DNA of 64,000 nucleotides. Source: Jiella flava. GTDB lineage: Bacteria > Pseudomonadota > Alphaproteobacteria > Rhizobiales > Rhizobiaceae. The number at the start of each line of letters is the position of its first letter. The first letter of the stretch is position 1. A model generated the notes under the pieces. That model saw nothing but the letters and a program-made list of their open reading frames with translations, did no database searches and was not told where the DNA came from. Position numbers and translations under genes: made by a program. This document shows positions 1 to 8,858 of this stretch, one piece after another. The stretch covers positions 1-64,000 of the forward strand of contig NZ_JAFMPP010000018.1 in NCBI RefSeq assembly GCF_017349315.1, given 5' to 3'.

Positions 1-398
1 CCCCTGGATTCAGACTTCACGCCCGATGCTCTAGATCAATCCGGTGCCGTATCTGGTCGAGGCCGCGACGCCGACGCGGGATTATATGGCCAATCGGCGA
101 CGACTTCACGCTTTTGCCGCTCCCACCGCGCTTCTGTTTCGATCCTTCCGAGGCATCCCGGGCTGGAGAAGCCGACGTCGCAGGTTTTTGACCACAGCTC
201 CCACAACTTAGCGCACATCACGCCATAACTCGGTGCGCGCCGGATCGTCCGACCGGAGAACGGCATTGAATCCAGCTCCTTAGAAACCGCCTCTCGCAGA
301 ACTTGGTGCGCGTCGACACAAGGCCGGCGCGCAATCAAGTGGATCCTCGGCTCTACGGCCGAGGATCCAGGCCAACGCCGGTCACCGGACGCCGTCTC
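1..398. other. Intergenic stretch with no supported gene
   Basis: No convincing gene is seen. A 100-codon open frame on the minus strand (36-338) has no motif I recognise, and it reads through sequence that looks less GC-rich than the neighbouring genes. The stretch could be a decayed remnant or the end of something beginning outside the window. The only structured element is the perfect hairpin listed at 341-368. Confidence 0.5.
341..368. repeat. Perfect inverted repeat downstream of queC
   Basis: Arms GGATCCTCGGC (341-351) and GCCGAGGATCC (358-368) are perfectly complementary around the loop TCTACG. The element lies about 30 bp beyond the queC stop, where transcription of the que operon would end. 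Neither strand has a T-run after the stem, so it is at best an atypical terminator or a processing hairpin. Confidence 0.5.
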
Positions 399-1112
399 TC
401 AGCCTTCATCCCTTGCCGCAACATAACGATCCCAGCCGGTGGCGCGAAGCTCGCAGGCGGGGCAGCTGCCGCAGCCGTAGCCCCAAGAGTGGCGATGGGT
501 GCGATCGCCGGCGTAGCAGGTGTGGGTGGCCTCGCGGATCAGATCGACCAGCGCGGAGCCGCCGAGGGTGTCGGCGAGCTGCCAGGTGGCGGCCTTGTCG
601 ATCCACATCAGCGGCGTGTCGATGACGAAGCGCGATTCCATGCCGAGATTGAGGGCGAGCTGCATCGCCTTGATCGTGTCGTCGCGACAATCGGGATAGC
701 CGGAAAAGTCGGTCTCGCAAACGCCGGTGACGAGGTGCTTCAAGCCACGGCGATAGGCGAGCGCGCCGGCAAAGCCGAGGAACAGAAGATTGCGACCGGG
801 CACGAAGGTGTTGGGCAGGCCATTGTCCTGCATCGCGATGGCGGTCTCGGCGGTCAGCGCCGTGTCGCTGATCTGGCCAAGGACGCGCATGTCGATCAGG
901 TGGTCGGCGCCAAGACGGCCGGCCCATTGCGGAAAGTCGGCACGGATCGTGCCCAGAATCTGCGGCCGGACATCGAGCTCGACCCGATGGCGCTGACCAT
1001 AGTCGAAGCCGATCGTCTCGACGGTCTCGAACCGCTCGAGCGCAAAGGCCAGGCAGGTGGTGGAATCCTGCCCGCCGGAAAACAGCACCAAGGCGCCCCC
1101 CGCTTCCCCCAT
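399..1112 (-). CDS. queC: 7-cyano-7-deazaguanine synthase QueC
   Basis: Cytoplasmic enzyme that converts 7-carboxy-7-deazaguanine to preQ0 using ammonia and ATP, the third queuosine-specific step. The 237-residue product has the usual family length. It shows the PP-loop ATP-pyrophosphatase motif SGGQDS at residues 12-17. A C-terminal zinc-binding group of cysteines is visible (C214, C217 and C220, with C199 upstream), followed by the family ending LRATGW. The gene is the last of a three-gene minus-strand operon. Its ATG lies 3 bp after the queD stop, so the two are almost certainly cotranscribed. The only notable feature downstream is a hairpin without a T-run. Confidence 0.96.
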   Translation of the reverse strand: MGEAGGALVLFSGGQDSTTCLAFALERFETVETIGFDYGQRHRVELDVRPQILGTIRADFPQWAGRLGADHLIDMRVLGQISDTALTAETAIAMQDNGLPNTFVPGRNLLFLGFAGALAYRRGLKHLVTGVCETDFSGYPDCRDDTIKAMQLALNLGMESRFVIDTPLMWIDKAATWQLADTLGGSALVDLIREATHTCYAGDRTHRHSWGYGCGSCPACELRATGWDRYVAARDEG

Positions 1113-1115
1113 CGC

Positions 1116-1469
1116 TCAGCCCTCGTATTCGGCCCAGGACATCGGCGTTTCGAACACCTTCACCGATGCCAGCTGCGGCAGCTTCGGCCGGGTCCGCTCG
1201 AAAATCCAGACCGCGATATGCTCCGCCGTCGGATTTTCGAGCCCTTCGATCTCGTTGAGGCAATGATGATCGAGCTGCGCCAGCAGCGGCCCGAAGGCCG
1301 CTTCAACGTCGAAGAAGTCGATCACGAAGCCGGTCGCCGAATCGACCTCGCCTTCGAGGGTCAATTCGATCCGATAGGAATGGCCGTGCATGCGAAAACA
1401 GCGGTGGGTTTCGGGCACATGCGGCAGACGATGGGCTGCCTCGAAGGTGAAGGCCTGAGTAATCTTCAT
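1116..1469 (-). CDS. queD: 6-carboxytetrahydropterin synthase QueD
   Basis: Converts 7,8-dihydroneopterin triphosphate to 6-carboxy-5,6,7,8-tetrahydropterin, the first queuosine-specific step after GTP cyclohydrolase. The product has 117 residues, typical of bacterial QueD. The zinc ligands are visible as H13, H28 and H30 (in RMHGHSY), together with the catalytic C24. A second conserved histidine group (LDHHCLN) and the terminal glutamate motif VFETP are present. The start codon overlaps the queE stop by 4 bp, which indicates translational coupling. The order queE-queD-queC covers the route from the pterin to preQ0. Confidence 0.95.
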   Translation of the reverse strand: MKITQAFTFEAAHRLPHVPETHRCFRMHGHSYRIELTLEGEVDSATGFVIDFFDVEAAFGPLLAQLDHHCLNEIEGLENPTAEHIAVWIFERTRPKLPQLASVKVFETPMSWAEYEG

Positions 1470-2101
1470 CGTATTCCCAACATCTTGTGTGTCTGGAGGG
1501 TGAGCCGCCAGCGCGGATGGTCAAGACAATAAGCCACCGCCGCCGCGGTGTTCTCTAAGACTGCCGACCCATCCATCGGCTGCAGAAGGAAATGGCGAAA
1601 GGCAAGATCGATGAAGCGCTCGGGCTCGGCGCCGGCCTGCGGATAGACCAGCTTCAGCTCGTCGCCGCCGGTCACCGCCAGCGGCGCGCCCGCCTTGGGA
1701 CTGACACAGAGCCAGTCGATGCCGGCAGGCGGCGCGATCGTACCGTTGGTTTCGACGGCGATTTCAAAGCCTTGAGCGTGCAGCGCCGCAATCAGCGCCG
1801 CATCGACCTGCAACAGCGGCTCGCCGCCGGTGAGAACCACCAGCCGCGCGTCTGTCGCGTCGCCGGCAAAGCAATCGGCGATCGCCGCCGCCAAGGCCTC
1901 GCCCGTGCCGAACCGGCCGCCGCCGGTGCCGTCCATGCCGACGAAATCGGTATCGCAGAATTGACAAATCGCGCCTGCCCGGTCCCGTTCGCGGCCGGAC
2001 CACAGATTACACCCGGCAAAGCGGCAGAACACCGCCGCGCGGCCGGCATTCCGCCCCTCGCCCTGCAGCGTGTAGAAGATTTCCTTGACCGCGTAAGACA
2101 T
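1466..2101 (-). CDS. queE: 7-carboxy-7-deazaguanine synthase QueE (radical SAM)
   Basis: Radical SAM enzyme that contracts 6-carboxytetrahydropterin to 7-carboxy-7-deazaguanine. The 211-residue protein carries the unusual QueE cluster motif C-x14-C-x2-C at C31, C46 and C49, with the intervening segment beginning NLWSG, and the SAM-binding LTGGEPLLQ further on. The C-x14-C spacing differs from the standard radical SAM C-x3-C-x2-C and is a known variant within this family. It is the first gene of the que operon. I looked for a preQ1 riboswitch in the 110 bp upstream leader and did not find a recognisable one. Confidence 0.95.
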   Translation of the reverse strand: MSYAVKEIFYTLQGEGRNAGRAAVFCRFAGCNLWSGRERDRAGAICQFCDTDFVGMDGTGGGRFGTGEALAAAIADCFAGDATDARLVVLTGGEPLLQVDAALIAALHAQGFEIAVETNGTIAPPAGIDWLCVSPKAGAPLAVTGGDELKLVYPQAGAEPERFIDLAFRHFLLQPMDGSAVLENTAAAVAYCLDHPRWRLTLQTHKMLGIR

Positions 2102-2171
2102 CGATTCCTGCGGCTTTCCTGCCGTGTTTTGCGGCGGCGCTACGCCAACTGGGCGCCGGGGTCAATCGCAA

Positions 2172-2208
2172 CGCGGGATCGACAACGCGGCGGATGCGCG
2201 ATCCCGCG
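2172..2208. terminator. GC-rich hairpin between queE and the IMPACT-family gene
   Basis: Arms CGCGGGATCG (2172-2181) and CGATCCCGCG (2199-2208) are perfectly complementary with a 17-nt loop. The element begins just beyond the stop codon of the upstream minus-strand gene. A T-run is lacking, so Rho-independent termination is uncertain. Confidence 0.35.
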
Positions 2209-2212
2209 CGGC

Positions 2213-2590
2213 TCAACCGCCCTGCCCGGCTTTCGCCGCCGCGCATTGGTCGAGATAGATCCGCACCGCGTCCTGGACGTGGCGAAAGCGATCGCCGCCG
2301 AGAGGCTTGCCGCCGTACCAGCGGGTAACGACGACGAGATGGCCGGTCAGCTGCTCGCGCTCCAGCATGCGCAGGATCACCATGCCGGCGCCACTCTCGC
2401 CGTCGTCGTTCTTTACCGGTCCGTCGGCGGTGATCAGCGCCCAGGAGTGATGCGTGGCCTTGGCGAATTTCTTGCGGCTCTTGCGCAGCGCCTCGACCAT
2501 CGCCTTGGCTTCGGCCTCGCGGTTACACGGGCCACCCGAAACGGCATATTTCGATCCACGATCGGCGATGACGTTGTCGAGAATTTGCAT
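2213..2590 (-). CDS. YigZ/IMPACT-family protein (UPF0029), short form
   Basis: The 125-residue product matches the N-terminal UPF0029 domain of the YigZ/IMPACT family: a THHSWALI segment, NDDGESGAGMVILRML, then VVVTRWYGGKPLGG, which is the family hallmark around the glycine-rich loop. E. coli YigZ is about 204 residues and has a second C-terminal domain that is absent here, so this is a single-domain version. Eukaryotic IMPACT proteins modulate Gcn2 signalling; the bacterial role is unclear. I chose the ATG at 2590 because the longer reading (to 2818) runs into an intergenic repeat copy and has no conserved sequence. Confidence 0.8.
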   Translation of the reverse strand: MQILDNVIADRGSKYAVSGGPCNREAEAKAMVEALRKSRKKFAKATHHSWALITADGPVKNDDGESGAGMVILRMLEREQLTGHLVVVTRWYGGKPLGGDRFRHVQDAVRIYLDQCAAAKAGQGG

Positions 2591-2657
2591 GATCGGGCGG
2601 TGAAAACTCTTGTCGTTGCGGGGCCACAAGCCCGGCCGTCGAGGCCGGCCGCAGGAA

Positions 2658-2764
2658 TAGAGCGCCCTGCATCCGATCGGACGCAGAACGGACGCTCTCA
2701 CTCTTTGAATTGACGCATCGTCCTTTGCCGAAAATCGATTCCGATGTTCGGGTCGATGCTGTAG
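2658..2764 (-). repeat. Dispersed repeat, module A (copy 1)
   Basis: About 105 bp that match, in reverse orientation, the sequence at 35162-35266. Shared blocks include a near-perfect 20-bp palindrome (CTGCATCCGATCGGACGCAG here), then GACGCATCGT and CTTTGCCGAAAATCGATTCC. The element contains self-complementary segments, as expected for a short intergenic palindromic repeat of the RIME/BIME type known in rhizobia. It is non-coding. Confidence 0.8.
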
Positions 2765-2837
2765 CGCATCACTTCTCGGATCGAAAGCATCGCGGCAAGA
2801 CCGCACGCGCGTCGGCAATACCCTCCGGACAAACGAA

Positions 2838-2881
2838 GAGAGCCGTCACGGCCTGGAGGGGGATACGCCGTGACGACTCTC
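2838..2881. ncRNA. Long hairpin, possible small RNA or terminator
   Basis: GAGAGCCGTCACGGC (2838-2852) pairs with GCCGTGACGACTCTC (2867-2881), giving a 15-bp stem with one mismatch and a 14-nt loop. Read on the minus strand, the loop carries CCCCCTCC, complementary to a Shine-Dalgarno sequence. Loops of this type are known in alphaproteobacterial regulatory RNAs. It could equally be an inactive repeat or a terminator; no promoter was identified. Confidence 0.3.
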
Positions 2882-3270
2882 TTGCACTTCCGATGGCGCC
2901 GGTCCTGGAGAGGGGGGAAGAGGATCCAGGCGCCGAATTTCGGCTCTAAAGCGGGGGACGTGCCTTGGCCGAACACGACGCTGTCGTGCGTCGTTGCCAA
3001 TGATAATGCGACTCGCACCGGCGGAAATCAAGCTTGGCGCAAGGCGGGCACACTCACATCGACGTGAACTGTGGATCAACCCCAAAGTGACCACGGATTG
3101 GACTTCGATGCAACGCTGCACCCCCCGGCATTTGCGCAGAAATTTCAGGGCGTGACTTTTTCACAACATTTTCACCGCACCGCAATTCGACCGGATCCTG
3201 GCCCGTCCGCCCGACCGCTTCCGGCACAAGGCAATGGACAGCTTGCCGGGGTCGGGATACCACCCTCGTC

Positions 3271-6210
3271 ATGAAACAAGGCGATCACCTCTTCCTCGTC
3301 GACGGCTCGGCTTACATCTTCCGGGCCTACCACGCTTTGCCGCCGCTGACGCGCAAGTCAGACGGCCTGCCCGTCGGTGCCGTCTCGGGCTTTTGCAACA
3401 TGCTGTGGAAGCTCGTCGAGGAATCGCGCGACACCTCCCTCGGCGCGGTGCCGACCCATTTCGCGGTGATCTTCGACCACTCGTCGACGACGTTTCGCAA
3501 CGAGCTCTATGATCAGTACAAGGCCAACCGGACCGCGCCGCCGGAGGATCTCGTCCCGCAATTTGCCCTGATCCGCGAGGCGGTACGCGCCTTCGACCTG
3601 CCCTGCATCGAGAAACAGGGCTACGAGGCGGACGATCTGATCGCGACCTACACCAAAGAGGCCGTCGCAGCCGGTGGCGCGGTCACCATCGTCTCGTCCG
3701 ACAAGGACCTGATGCAGCTCGTCGGTCCGAACGTCATTCTCTACGATCAGATGAAGGACAAGCGGCTCGGCCCGGAGGAGGTCAAGGAGAAGTTCGGGGT
3801 CTATCCGGACAAGATGATCGACCTGCAGGCCTTGGTCGGCGACACGTCGGACAATGTGCCAGGCGTGCCGGGCATCGGCCCCAAAACCGCCGCCCAGTTG
3901 CTCGAAGACTATGGCGACCTCGAAACGCTGCTCGAACGCGCCGGCGAGATCAAGCAGGCCAAGCGCAAACAGAATCTCATCGATTTTGCCGACCAAGCCC
4001 GCCTGTCGAAAAGGCTGGTGACCCTCGACGAGAACACGCCGCTCGACACGCCGCTCGCCGATCTCTTCCTGCACGAGCCGGACGGCGAAAAGCTGATCGC
4101 CTTCTTGAAGGCGATGGAGTTCACCACGCTCACCCGCCGCGTCGCCGCGGCTCTGGACGTCTCGGCGAGCGACGTCGAGACCGCCGCGATTGCGGTCGAC
4201 GGCCCGGCTCGCGGCCCCGATCTCGATGCCGCCGAAGCGGACCCGGCCACCGCCGAAAGCAGCGGCGATGGCGACGCACGCCTCACCCTCACCCCGCAAA
4301 ATTTGGTCGACGCGCGGCGCGCCGAGGCGGCGGATGCGATATTCGACCGCTCGGCCTATCTGACCCTCCGCGACGCGGCGGACCTCGAAGCCTTTTTGAA
4401 AGAGGCCGAAGAAACCGGCATTCTCGCCTTCGATACCGAGACCGACACACTGTCGGCGATGAACGGCAATCTCGTCGGCGTCTCCTTCGCCACGGCGCCG
4501 GGCCGCGCCGCCTACGTGCCGCTCGCCCATATCGCGCCGAGCGGTGAGGCGGATCTTTTGTCGGAAAAATCGCTGGAAGAGGAGATCGGCCCACAGATCC
4601 CGCTCGAGGCGGCGCTGAAGATCCTGAAGCCGGTGCTCGAGGATCCGGCGATCCTCAAGGTCGGCCAGAACACCAAATACGACTACCTCGTCATGCTGCG
4701 CCACGACATCACCGTCGCGCCCTTCGACGATACGCTTTTGATCTCCTATGCCCTCGACGCCTCCGCCTCGCTCGCCGGACACGGCATGGATGAACTGTCC
4801 GAGCGCCATCTCGGCCATAAGCCGATCAGCTTCAAGGAGCTGTGCGGCAGCGGGCGGAATGCCAGGCCGATCGCGGCCTGCGAGATCGCCAAAGTCACCG
4901 AATACGCCGCAGAGGATGCCGACGTCACGCTGCGGCTCTGGCGCGTTTTGAAGCCGCGCTTGACCGCCGAGGGCCTTGCCGCAGTCTATGAGCGGCTGGA
5001 GCGCCCCCTCGTGCCCGTTCTGGCCCGGATGGAACACCATGGCATCATGGTCGACCGGCAGATCCTGTCGCGCCTGTCCGGCCGCTTTGCACAGAAGCAG
5101 GGGGCGATCGAAGCCGAAATTGCCGATCTCGCCGGCGAGGAATTCAATCCCGGCTCCCCCAAGCAGCTCGGCGAAATCCTGTTCGGCAAGCTCGGCCTGC
5201 CCGGCGGCAAGAAGACCAAGAGCGGCCAGTGGTCGACCGACGTGAAGGTGCTGGAAGAACTCGCCGCCGAGGGCCACGAACTGCCGGCGAAGATCGTCGA
5301 CTGGCGCCAGCTGACCAAGCTGAAAGGCACCTATACGGACAGCTTGCCGAACCATATGGACGCGGCAGGCCGGATCCACACCTCCTATTCCATGGCGTCG
5401 ACCACCACCGGACGGCTGTCGTCTTCGGAGCCCAACCTGCAGAACATCCCGGTGCGCACCGAGGAAGGCCGGGCGATCCGCACCGCCTTCGTCGCGCCAA
5501 AGGGCACCAAACTCGTTTCCGCCGATTATAGCCAGATCGAGCTGCGCATCCTCGCCCATATCGCCGATATCGCCCCGCTGAAGCAGGCATTTCAGGACGG
5601 CCTCGACATCCACGCCATGACGGCATCGGAAATGTTCGGCCTGCCGGTCAAGGGCATGGACCCGATGGTTCGCCGGCGCGCCAAGGCGATCAATTTCGGC
5701 ATCATCTACGGCATTTCGGCCTTCGGCCTCGCCAATCAGTTGGCGATCCCGCGCGAAGAGGCCGGCCAGTATATCAAGCGCTATTTCGAGCGCTTCCCGG
5801 GCATCCGCGACTACATGGACGCGACCAAGGCGTTTGCCAAGGAACACGGCTATGTCGAAACGCTGTTTGGCCGGCGCGCCCATTATCCAGACATCAGGGC
5901 GTCCAATCCCTCCCTCAGAGCCTTCAACGAGCGCGCCGCGATCAATGCCCCGATCCAGGGAACGGCGGCCGACATCATTCGCCGTGCGATGATTCGTATG
6001 GAAGAGGCTCTGGCCGAAACCGGACTGTCAGCAAAAATGCTGCTTCAGGTGCATGATGAATTGGTCTTCGAAGTGCCGGATGAGGAAGTCGAAGCGACCC
6101 TGCCCCTGGTGCAGCGCGTCATGTCGGACGCCGCCCGGCCCCGCGTCATATTGTCCGTACCACTTGAGGTCGAGGCAAAATCGGCAGACAACTGGGAGGC
6201 CGCCCATTGA
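3271..6210 (+). CDS. polA: DNA polymerase I
   Basis: Replication and repair polymerase that removes RNA primers and fills gaps. The 979-residue protein has all three domains: an N-terminal 5'-3' exonuclease (about residues 1-300, with VDGSAYIFRAYHA and the helix-hairpin-helix GVPGIGPKTAAQLL), a central 3'-5' proofreading domain with the exo I motif DTE (D388 and E390), and the C-terminal polymerase. Motif A (DYSQIELR, catalytic D752), motif B (RRRAKAINFGIIYG) and motif C (VHDE, D929) are intact, so all three activities are expected. The protein is somewhat longer than E. coli Pol I (928) because of an acidic linker near residues 300-350. It is transcribed alone. Confidence 0.97.
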   Translation: MKQGDHLFLVDGSAYIFRAYHALPPLTRKSDGLPVGAVSGFCNMLWKLVEESRDTSLGAVPTHFAVIFDHSSTTFRNELYDQYKANRTAPPEDLVPQFALIREAVRAFDLPCIEKQGYEADDLIATYTKEAVAAGGAVTIVSSDKDLMQLVGPNVILYDQMKDKRLGPEEVKEKFGVYPDKMIDLQALVGDTSDNVPGVPGIGPKTAAQLLEDYGDLETLLERAGEIKQAKRKQNLIDFADQARLSKRLVTLDENTPLDTPLADLFLHEPDGEKLIAFLKAMEFTTLTRRVAAALDVSASDVETAAIAVDGPARGPDLDAAEADPATAESSGDGDARLTLTPQNLVDARRAEAADAIFDRSAYLTLRDAADLEAFLKEAEETGILAFDTETDTLSAMNGNLVGVSFATAPGRAAYVPLAHIAPSGEADLLSEKSLEEEIGPQIPLEAALKILKPVLEDPAILKVGQNTKYDYLVMLRHDITVAPFDDTLLISYALDASASLAGHGMDELSERHLGHKPISFKELCGSGRNARPIAACEIAKVTEYAAEDADVTLRLWRVLKPRLTAEGLAAVYERLERPLVPVLARMEHHGIMVDRQILSRLSGRFAQKQGAIEAEIADLAGEEFNPGSPKQLGEILFGKLGLPGGKKTKSGQWSTDVKVLEELAAEGHELPAKIVDWRQLTKLKGTYTDSLPNHMDAAGRIHTSYSMASTTTGRLSSSEPNLQNIPVRTEEGRAIRTAFVAPKGTKLVSADYSQIELRILAHIADIAPLKQAFQDGLDIHAMTASEMFGLPVKGMDPMVRRRAKAINFGIIYGISAFGLANQLAIPREEAGQYIKRYFERFPGIRDYMDATKAFAKEHGYVETLFGRRAHYPDIRASNPSLRAFNERAAINAPIQGTAADIIRRAMIRMEEALAETGLSAKMLLQVHDELVFEVPDEEVEATLPLVQRVMSDAARPRVILSVPLEVEAKSADNWEAAH

Positions 6211-6516
6211 GGCGAATGACCCGGGCGCCCTCCGCAAGAATCAGTTGTTTCCAGTCATCGGTGGCTGGCAAGACGTTCATCATGGTGCAATGTCATTGGT
6301 AAATACATATATTCATGAGCGTTTTGAAAATCGCATTATGACGCATGAGGCTTGAAAACTTCGCGCCTGATCCGATTTGAAAGGCTGGCGCCTCCTGCAT
6401 TTCCAGCAAGCGAGATGGTTGATCTCGGCAACGAACGGCTCGAAGGCGGGAATCATTCGAATCAGTCAGTGACGGCTCGGCACGGCCAGCGCGCAGAGTC
6501 CCTTCAGCGAGGTGAT

Positions 6517-7773
6517 ATGGACAAACGCGAGGACGAACGTCCCGAATCGTTCGGCGTCCCGACGAACATCACCACGGCGGCTCTGGCGAAGCTGCCGCTC
6601 GCGCTCGTCTTGACGAATCCCCATATCGAAGACAACCCGATCATCTACGCCAACACCGCCTTCGCCGAAATCACCGGCTATGCGCCTGCGGCCACTATCG
6701 GGCGGAATTGCAGGTTTTTGCAAGGTGACGAGACCGATCCGGAGCACGCCCGACAAATCGGCGATGCGCTGCGCCAAGAGCGCGACATCTCGATCGACAT
6801 TCTGAATTATCGCGCCGACGGCACCAAGTTCATCAATCGACTGATGATCACGCCGCTCTACGATGAAAACGACCGCCTGCAGTGCTTCCTCGGCGTCCAA
6901 CGCGATATGAGCGAGGGCGCTTCGGCCACCAACAGCAGGACCGACGGCCAGGCAGCGCCGATCGACGCCACCCTCGGCGAGATTCAGCACCGGGTGAAGA
7001 ACCATCTGTCGATGATCGTCGGCATGATCCGCATGCAGGCGCGGGCCGAGACCAGCAAGGAAAGCTTCACGGCTCTGGCGCGCCGGATCGAGAGCCTGCA
7101 ACTGCTCTATCAGGAGATGACCGAGTCCGGCGTCGGCTCGTCGCGCTCGGAGAATGTGCCGCTCGGCGCCTATGTCAGCCGCATCGCCGCCACCATCGGT
7201 CATCTCGACGGACGACGCTCGGTGCGCATCAATGTCGATTGCGATGCGATCGACATGAAGGTCGACCGTGCGGCCCGCATCGGCCTGTTGTTCTCGGAAC
7301 TTTTGACCAATGCGTTGAAACACGCCTTTGACGGGCGTGAGGCCGGGCTGGTCGAGGCGCGGCTGAAGATGCTCTCCTCAGGTGTCATTCGGCTGACGGT
7401 GACCGACGACGGGATCGGCCTGCCGGATGACAGCAACTGGCCCTATAGCGGTCGCCAGCCCGTTCCGCTGGACGAACGCGAGATCCAGCGGATCACACAG
7501 GATGCGCAAGTCGCCGAGAGCGCCCCGAACGAAGCCCGGCAGCTCGCCGATTCGATGGGCTTGTCGCGCCACGCAGACGCCGAGGGCGGCGATGCCGGCA
7601 GCGAGATCGTCGAGACCGGTGATCAGGCCAAGCGCCGTCAGAAGAGCCGGGAAAGTGAAGGCGGCCTTGGCGGCCGGATCACGGTCTCGCTGGTGCGTGG
7701 TCTCGACGCGGAAATCGACGTGAATTCGATGACCACCGGCACCACGGTCACGGTCGACATCCCTCCCGAATGA
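6517..7773 (+). CDS. LOV-domain sensor histidine kinase (HisKA_2 type) with a split ATPase domain
   Basis: Predicted soluble blue-light receptor kinase of 418 residues. A PAS/LOV domain (about 25-132) carries GRNCRFLQG, in which C65 is the expected flavin-adduct cysteine, plus the NYRADGT and FLGVQRD segments typical of LOV domains. The phosphoacceptor region follows (EIQHRVKNHLSMIVGMIRMQ, H158), characteristic of the HisKA_2/HWE kinases of Hyphomicrobiales. The ATPase domain has an N-box (SELLTNALKHAF, 260-271) and a G1 box (DDGIGLPDD, 297-305). About 76 polar residues then separate G1 from a G2-like segment (GGLGGRITVSLVR). I start at ATG 6517 because GAGGTGAT precedes it; an upstream TTG would add 55 unconserved residues. 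There is no adjacent response regulator. Confidence 0.9.
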   Translation: MDKREDERPESFGVPTNITTAALAKLPLALVLTNPHIEDNPIIYANTAFAEITGYAPAATIGRNCRFLQGDETDPEHARQIGDALRQERDISIDILNYRADGTKFINRLMITPLYDENDRLQCFLGVQRDMSEGASATNSRTDGQAAPIDATLGEIQHRVKNHLSMIVGMIRMQARAETSKESFTALARRIESLQLLYQEMTESGVGSSRSENVPLGAYVSRIAATIGHLDGRRSVRINVDCDAIDMKVDRAARIGLLFSELLTNALKHAFDGREAGLVEARLKMLSSGVIRLTVTDDGIGLPDDSNWPYSGRQPVPLDEREIQRITQDAQVAESAPNEARQLADSMGLSRHADAEGGDAGSEIVETGDQAKRRQKSRESEGGLGGRITVSLVRGLDAEIDVNSMTTGTTVTVDIPPE

Positions 7774-7822
7774 TGCCATCACCGCCCAGTAAATTTGATT
7801 GAAGGCGCGTCAGGAGAAGAGC

Positions 7823-8527
7823 TTGAACCGGGAGGATGCGCGTGAACGCTTGATCGTCGGCCTGGATGTCGGAAGCCGAGACGACGCCATCCGGATCGTC
7901 GAGACGTTGGGCGAGACCGTCGGGTTCTACAAGATCGGCTATCAGCTTGCGCTGGCCGGTGGCTTGCCGCTGGTCGGGGATCTGTCCCGAGCCGGCAAGC
8001 GGGTGTTTCTCGACCTGAAGCTGCTCGACATTTCGAACACGGTCGAGAAGGGCGTTGAAAGCGCGCTGCAGCTTGGCGCCGCGATGTTGACCATCCACGC
8101 CTACCCGCATGCGATGCGAGCCGCGGTCAAAGCCGCCGAGGGCAGCCCCCTCACCCTTCTCGGCGTCACCGTCATGACCTCGCTCGATGCGGCCGATCTC
8201 GAAGCCAGCGGCTATCGTCTCTCGGTCGCCGAGCTTGTCGCAATGCGGGTCCGGCAGGCGCGCGATATCGGCATGGGCGGCGTCGTCGCGGCGGCTGCGG
8301 AAGCGGCGGCGATTCGCCAAGCCATCGGCCCACAGATGGCGATCGTCACGCCGGGCATCCGCCCCGCCGGCAGTCCCGCCGGCGACCAGAAGCGCGTGGC
8401 GACACCGGCCGAAGCGCTCCGCGATGGCGCCTCGCATCTCGTCGTCGCCCGGCCGATCGTCGCAGCCGCCGATCCGGCCGCCGCCGCGGTCGCGATCCTC
8501 GACGACATGGCGACGGCGCTGAGCTGA
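7823..8527 (+). CDS. pyrF: Orotidine 5'-phosphate decarboxylase
   Basis: Decarboxylates OMP to UMP, the last step of de novo pyrimidine synthesis. The 234-residue TIM barrel shows the catalytic D-x-K-x2-D arrangement in [13 protein letters not shown], the substrate-contacting TIHAYPHAM, and the phosphate-binding VTPGIRP near the C-terminus. The LL in DLKLLD (against FH in E. coli) is as I recall the alphaproteobacterial versions and is not a defect. The TTG at 7823 is preferred because AGGAG lies 6 bp before it; an in-frame TTG at 7799 lacks such a site. The short gap to the next gene suggests cotranscription with the DUF1330 gene. Confidence 0.95.
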   Translation: MNREDARERLIVGLDVGSRDDAIRIVETLGETVGFYKIGYQLALAGGLPLVGDLSRAGKRVFLDLKLLDISNTVEKGVESALQLGAAMLTIHAYPHAMRAAVKAAEGSPLTLLGVTVMTSLDAADLEASGYRLSVAELVAMRVRQARDIGMGGVVAAAAEAAAIRQAIGPQMAIVTPGIRPAGSPAGDQKRVATPAEALRDGASHLVVARPIVAAADPAAAAVAILDDMATALS

Positions 8528-8564
8528 GCTGAGGCTGCACCGGCAAGAGGATGAGGAGACGATC

Positions 8565-8858
8565 ATGGCAAAGGGATATTGGATCGCGCGCGTCGATGTC
8601 CGCGACCCAGAGGGCTATAAGGCCTATGTCGCAACCGCAAAGCCGGCATTCGAGGCCCATGGAGCGAAGTTTCTGGTGCGCGGAGGCGAATTGACCTTGC
8701 TTGAAGGAGCTGCCCGCGGGCGCAATGTCGTCATCGAATTCGACAGCGTCGAGACCGCCCGCGCCTGCTACGACAGCGTCGATTATCAAAAGGCGAAGGC
8801 GATCCGAGAAGAGGTTGCCGAGGCGGATATCATCATCATCGAGGGCTATGCCAGCTGA
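8565..8858 (+). CDS. DUF1330 domain-containing protein
   Basis: A 97-residue single-domain protein with the ferredoxin-like alpha/beta DUF1330 fold. It begins AKGYWIARVDVRDPEGYKAY and contains RGGELTLLEG and a central VVIEFDSVETARACYDS, all typical of the family. It is probably dimeric and cytoplasmic, and the function is unknown. A good ribosome-binding site (GAGGAGA) lies shortly upstream. The last codons overlap the start of the next gene, so the pair is likely translationally coupled. Confidence 0.9.
   Translation: MAKGYWIARVDVRDPEGYKAYVATAKPAFEAHGAKFLVRGGELTLLEGAARGRNVVIEFDSVETARACYDSVDYQKAKAIREEVAEADIIIIEGYAS

Larger units (their letters stand above)
2591..3270. other. 680-bp intergenic region upstream of polA
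   Basis: The region holds a copy of a dispersed repeat (2658-2764) and a long hairpin (2838-2881), both listed separately. The remaining part leading to polA contains no supported coding sequence. T-rich blocks around 3155-3175 may belong to the polA promoter, but I cannot assign boxes with confidence. Confidence 0.5.

Noticed and set aside
303-1532. 409-codon plus-strand frame over the que genes
   Set aside because: Lies fully opposite queC and queD, whose catalytic motifs are intact; composition is that of an antisense shadow.
2102-2212. preQ1 riboswitch upstream of queE
   Set aside because: No preQ1 aptamer stem-loop with the A-rich tail could be found; only an unrelated GC hairpin is present.
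3358-5883. 841-codon open frame antisense to polA
   Set aside because: High-GC codon shadow: it has no recognisable domain and no ribosome-binding site, while the plus strand encodes intact DNA polymerase I.
7823-8527. PyrF active-site motif DLKLLD instead of DLKFHD
   Set aside because: The catalytic Asp-Lys-Asp residues are kept, and the LL variant is, as I recall, normal in alphaproteobacteria, so this is not a defect.
8701-8847. Upstream extension of the GNAT-like gene
   Set aside because: The extension lies inside the DUF1330 gene in another frame, begins with TTG, and lacks conserved sequence.
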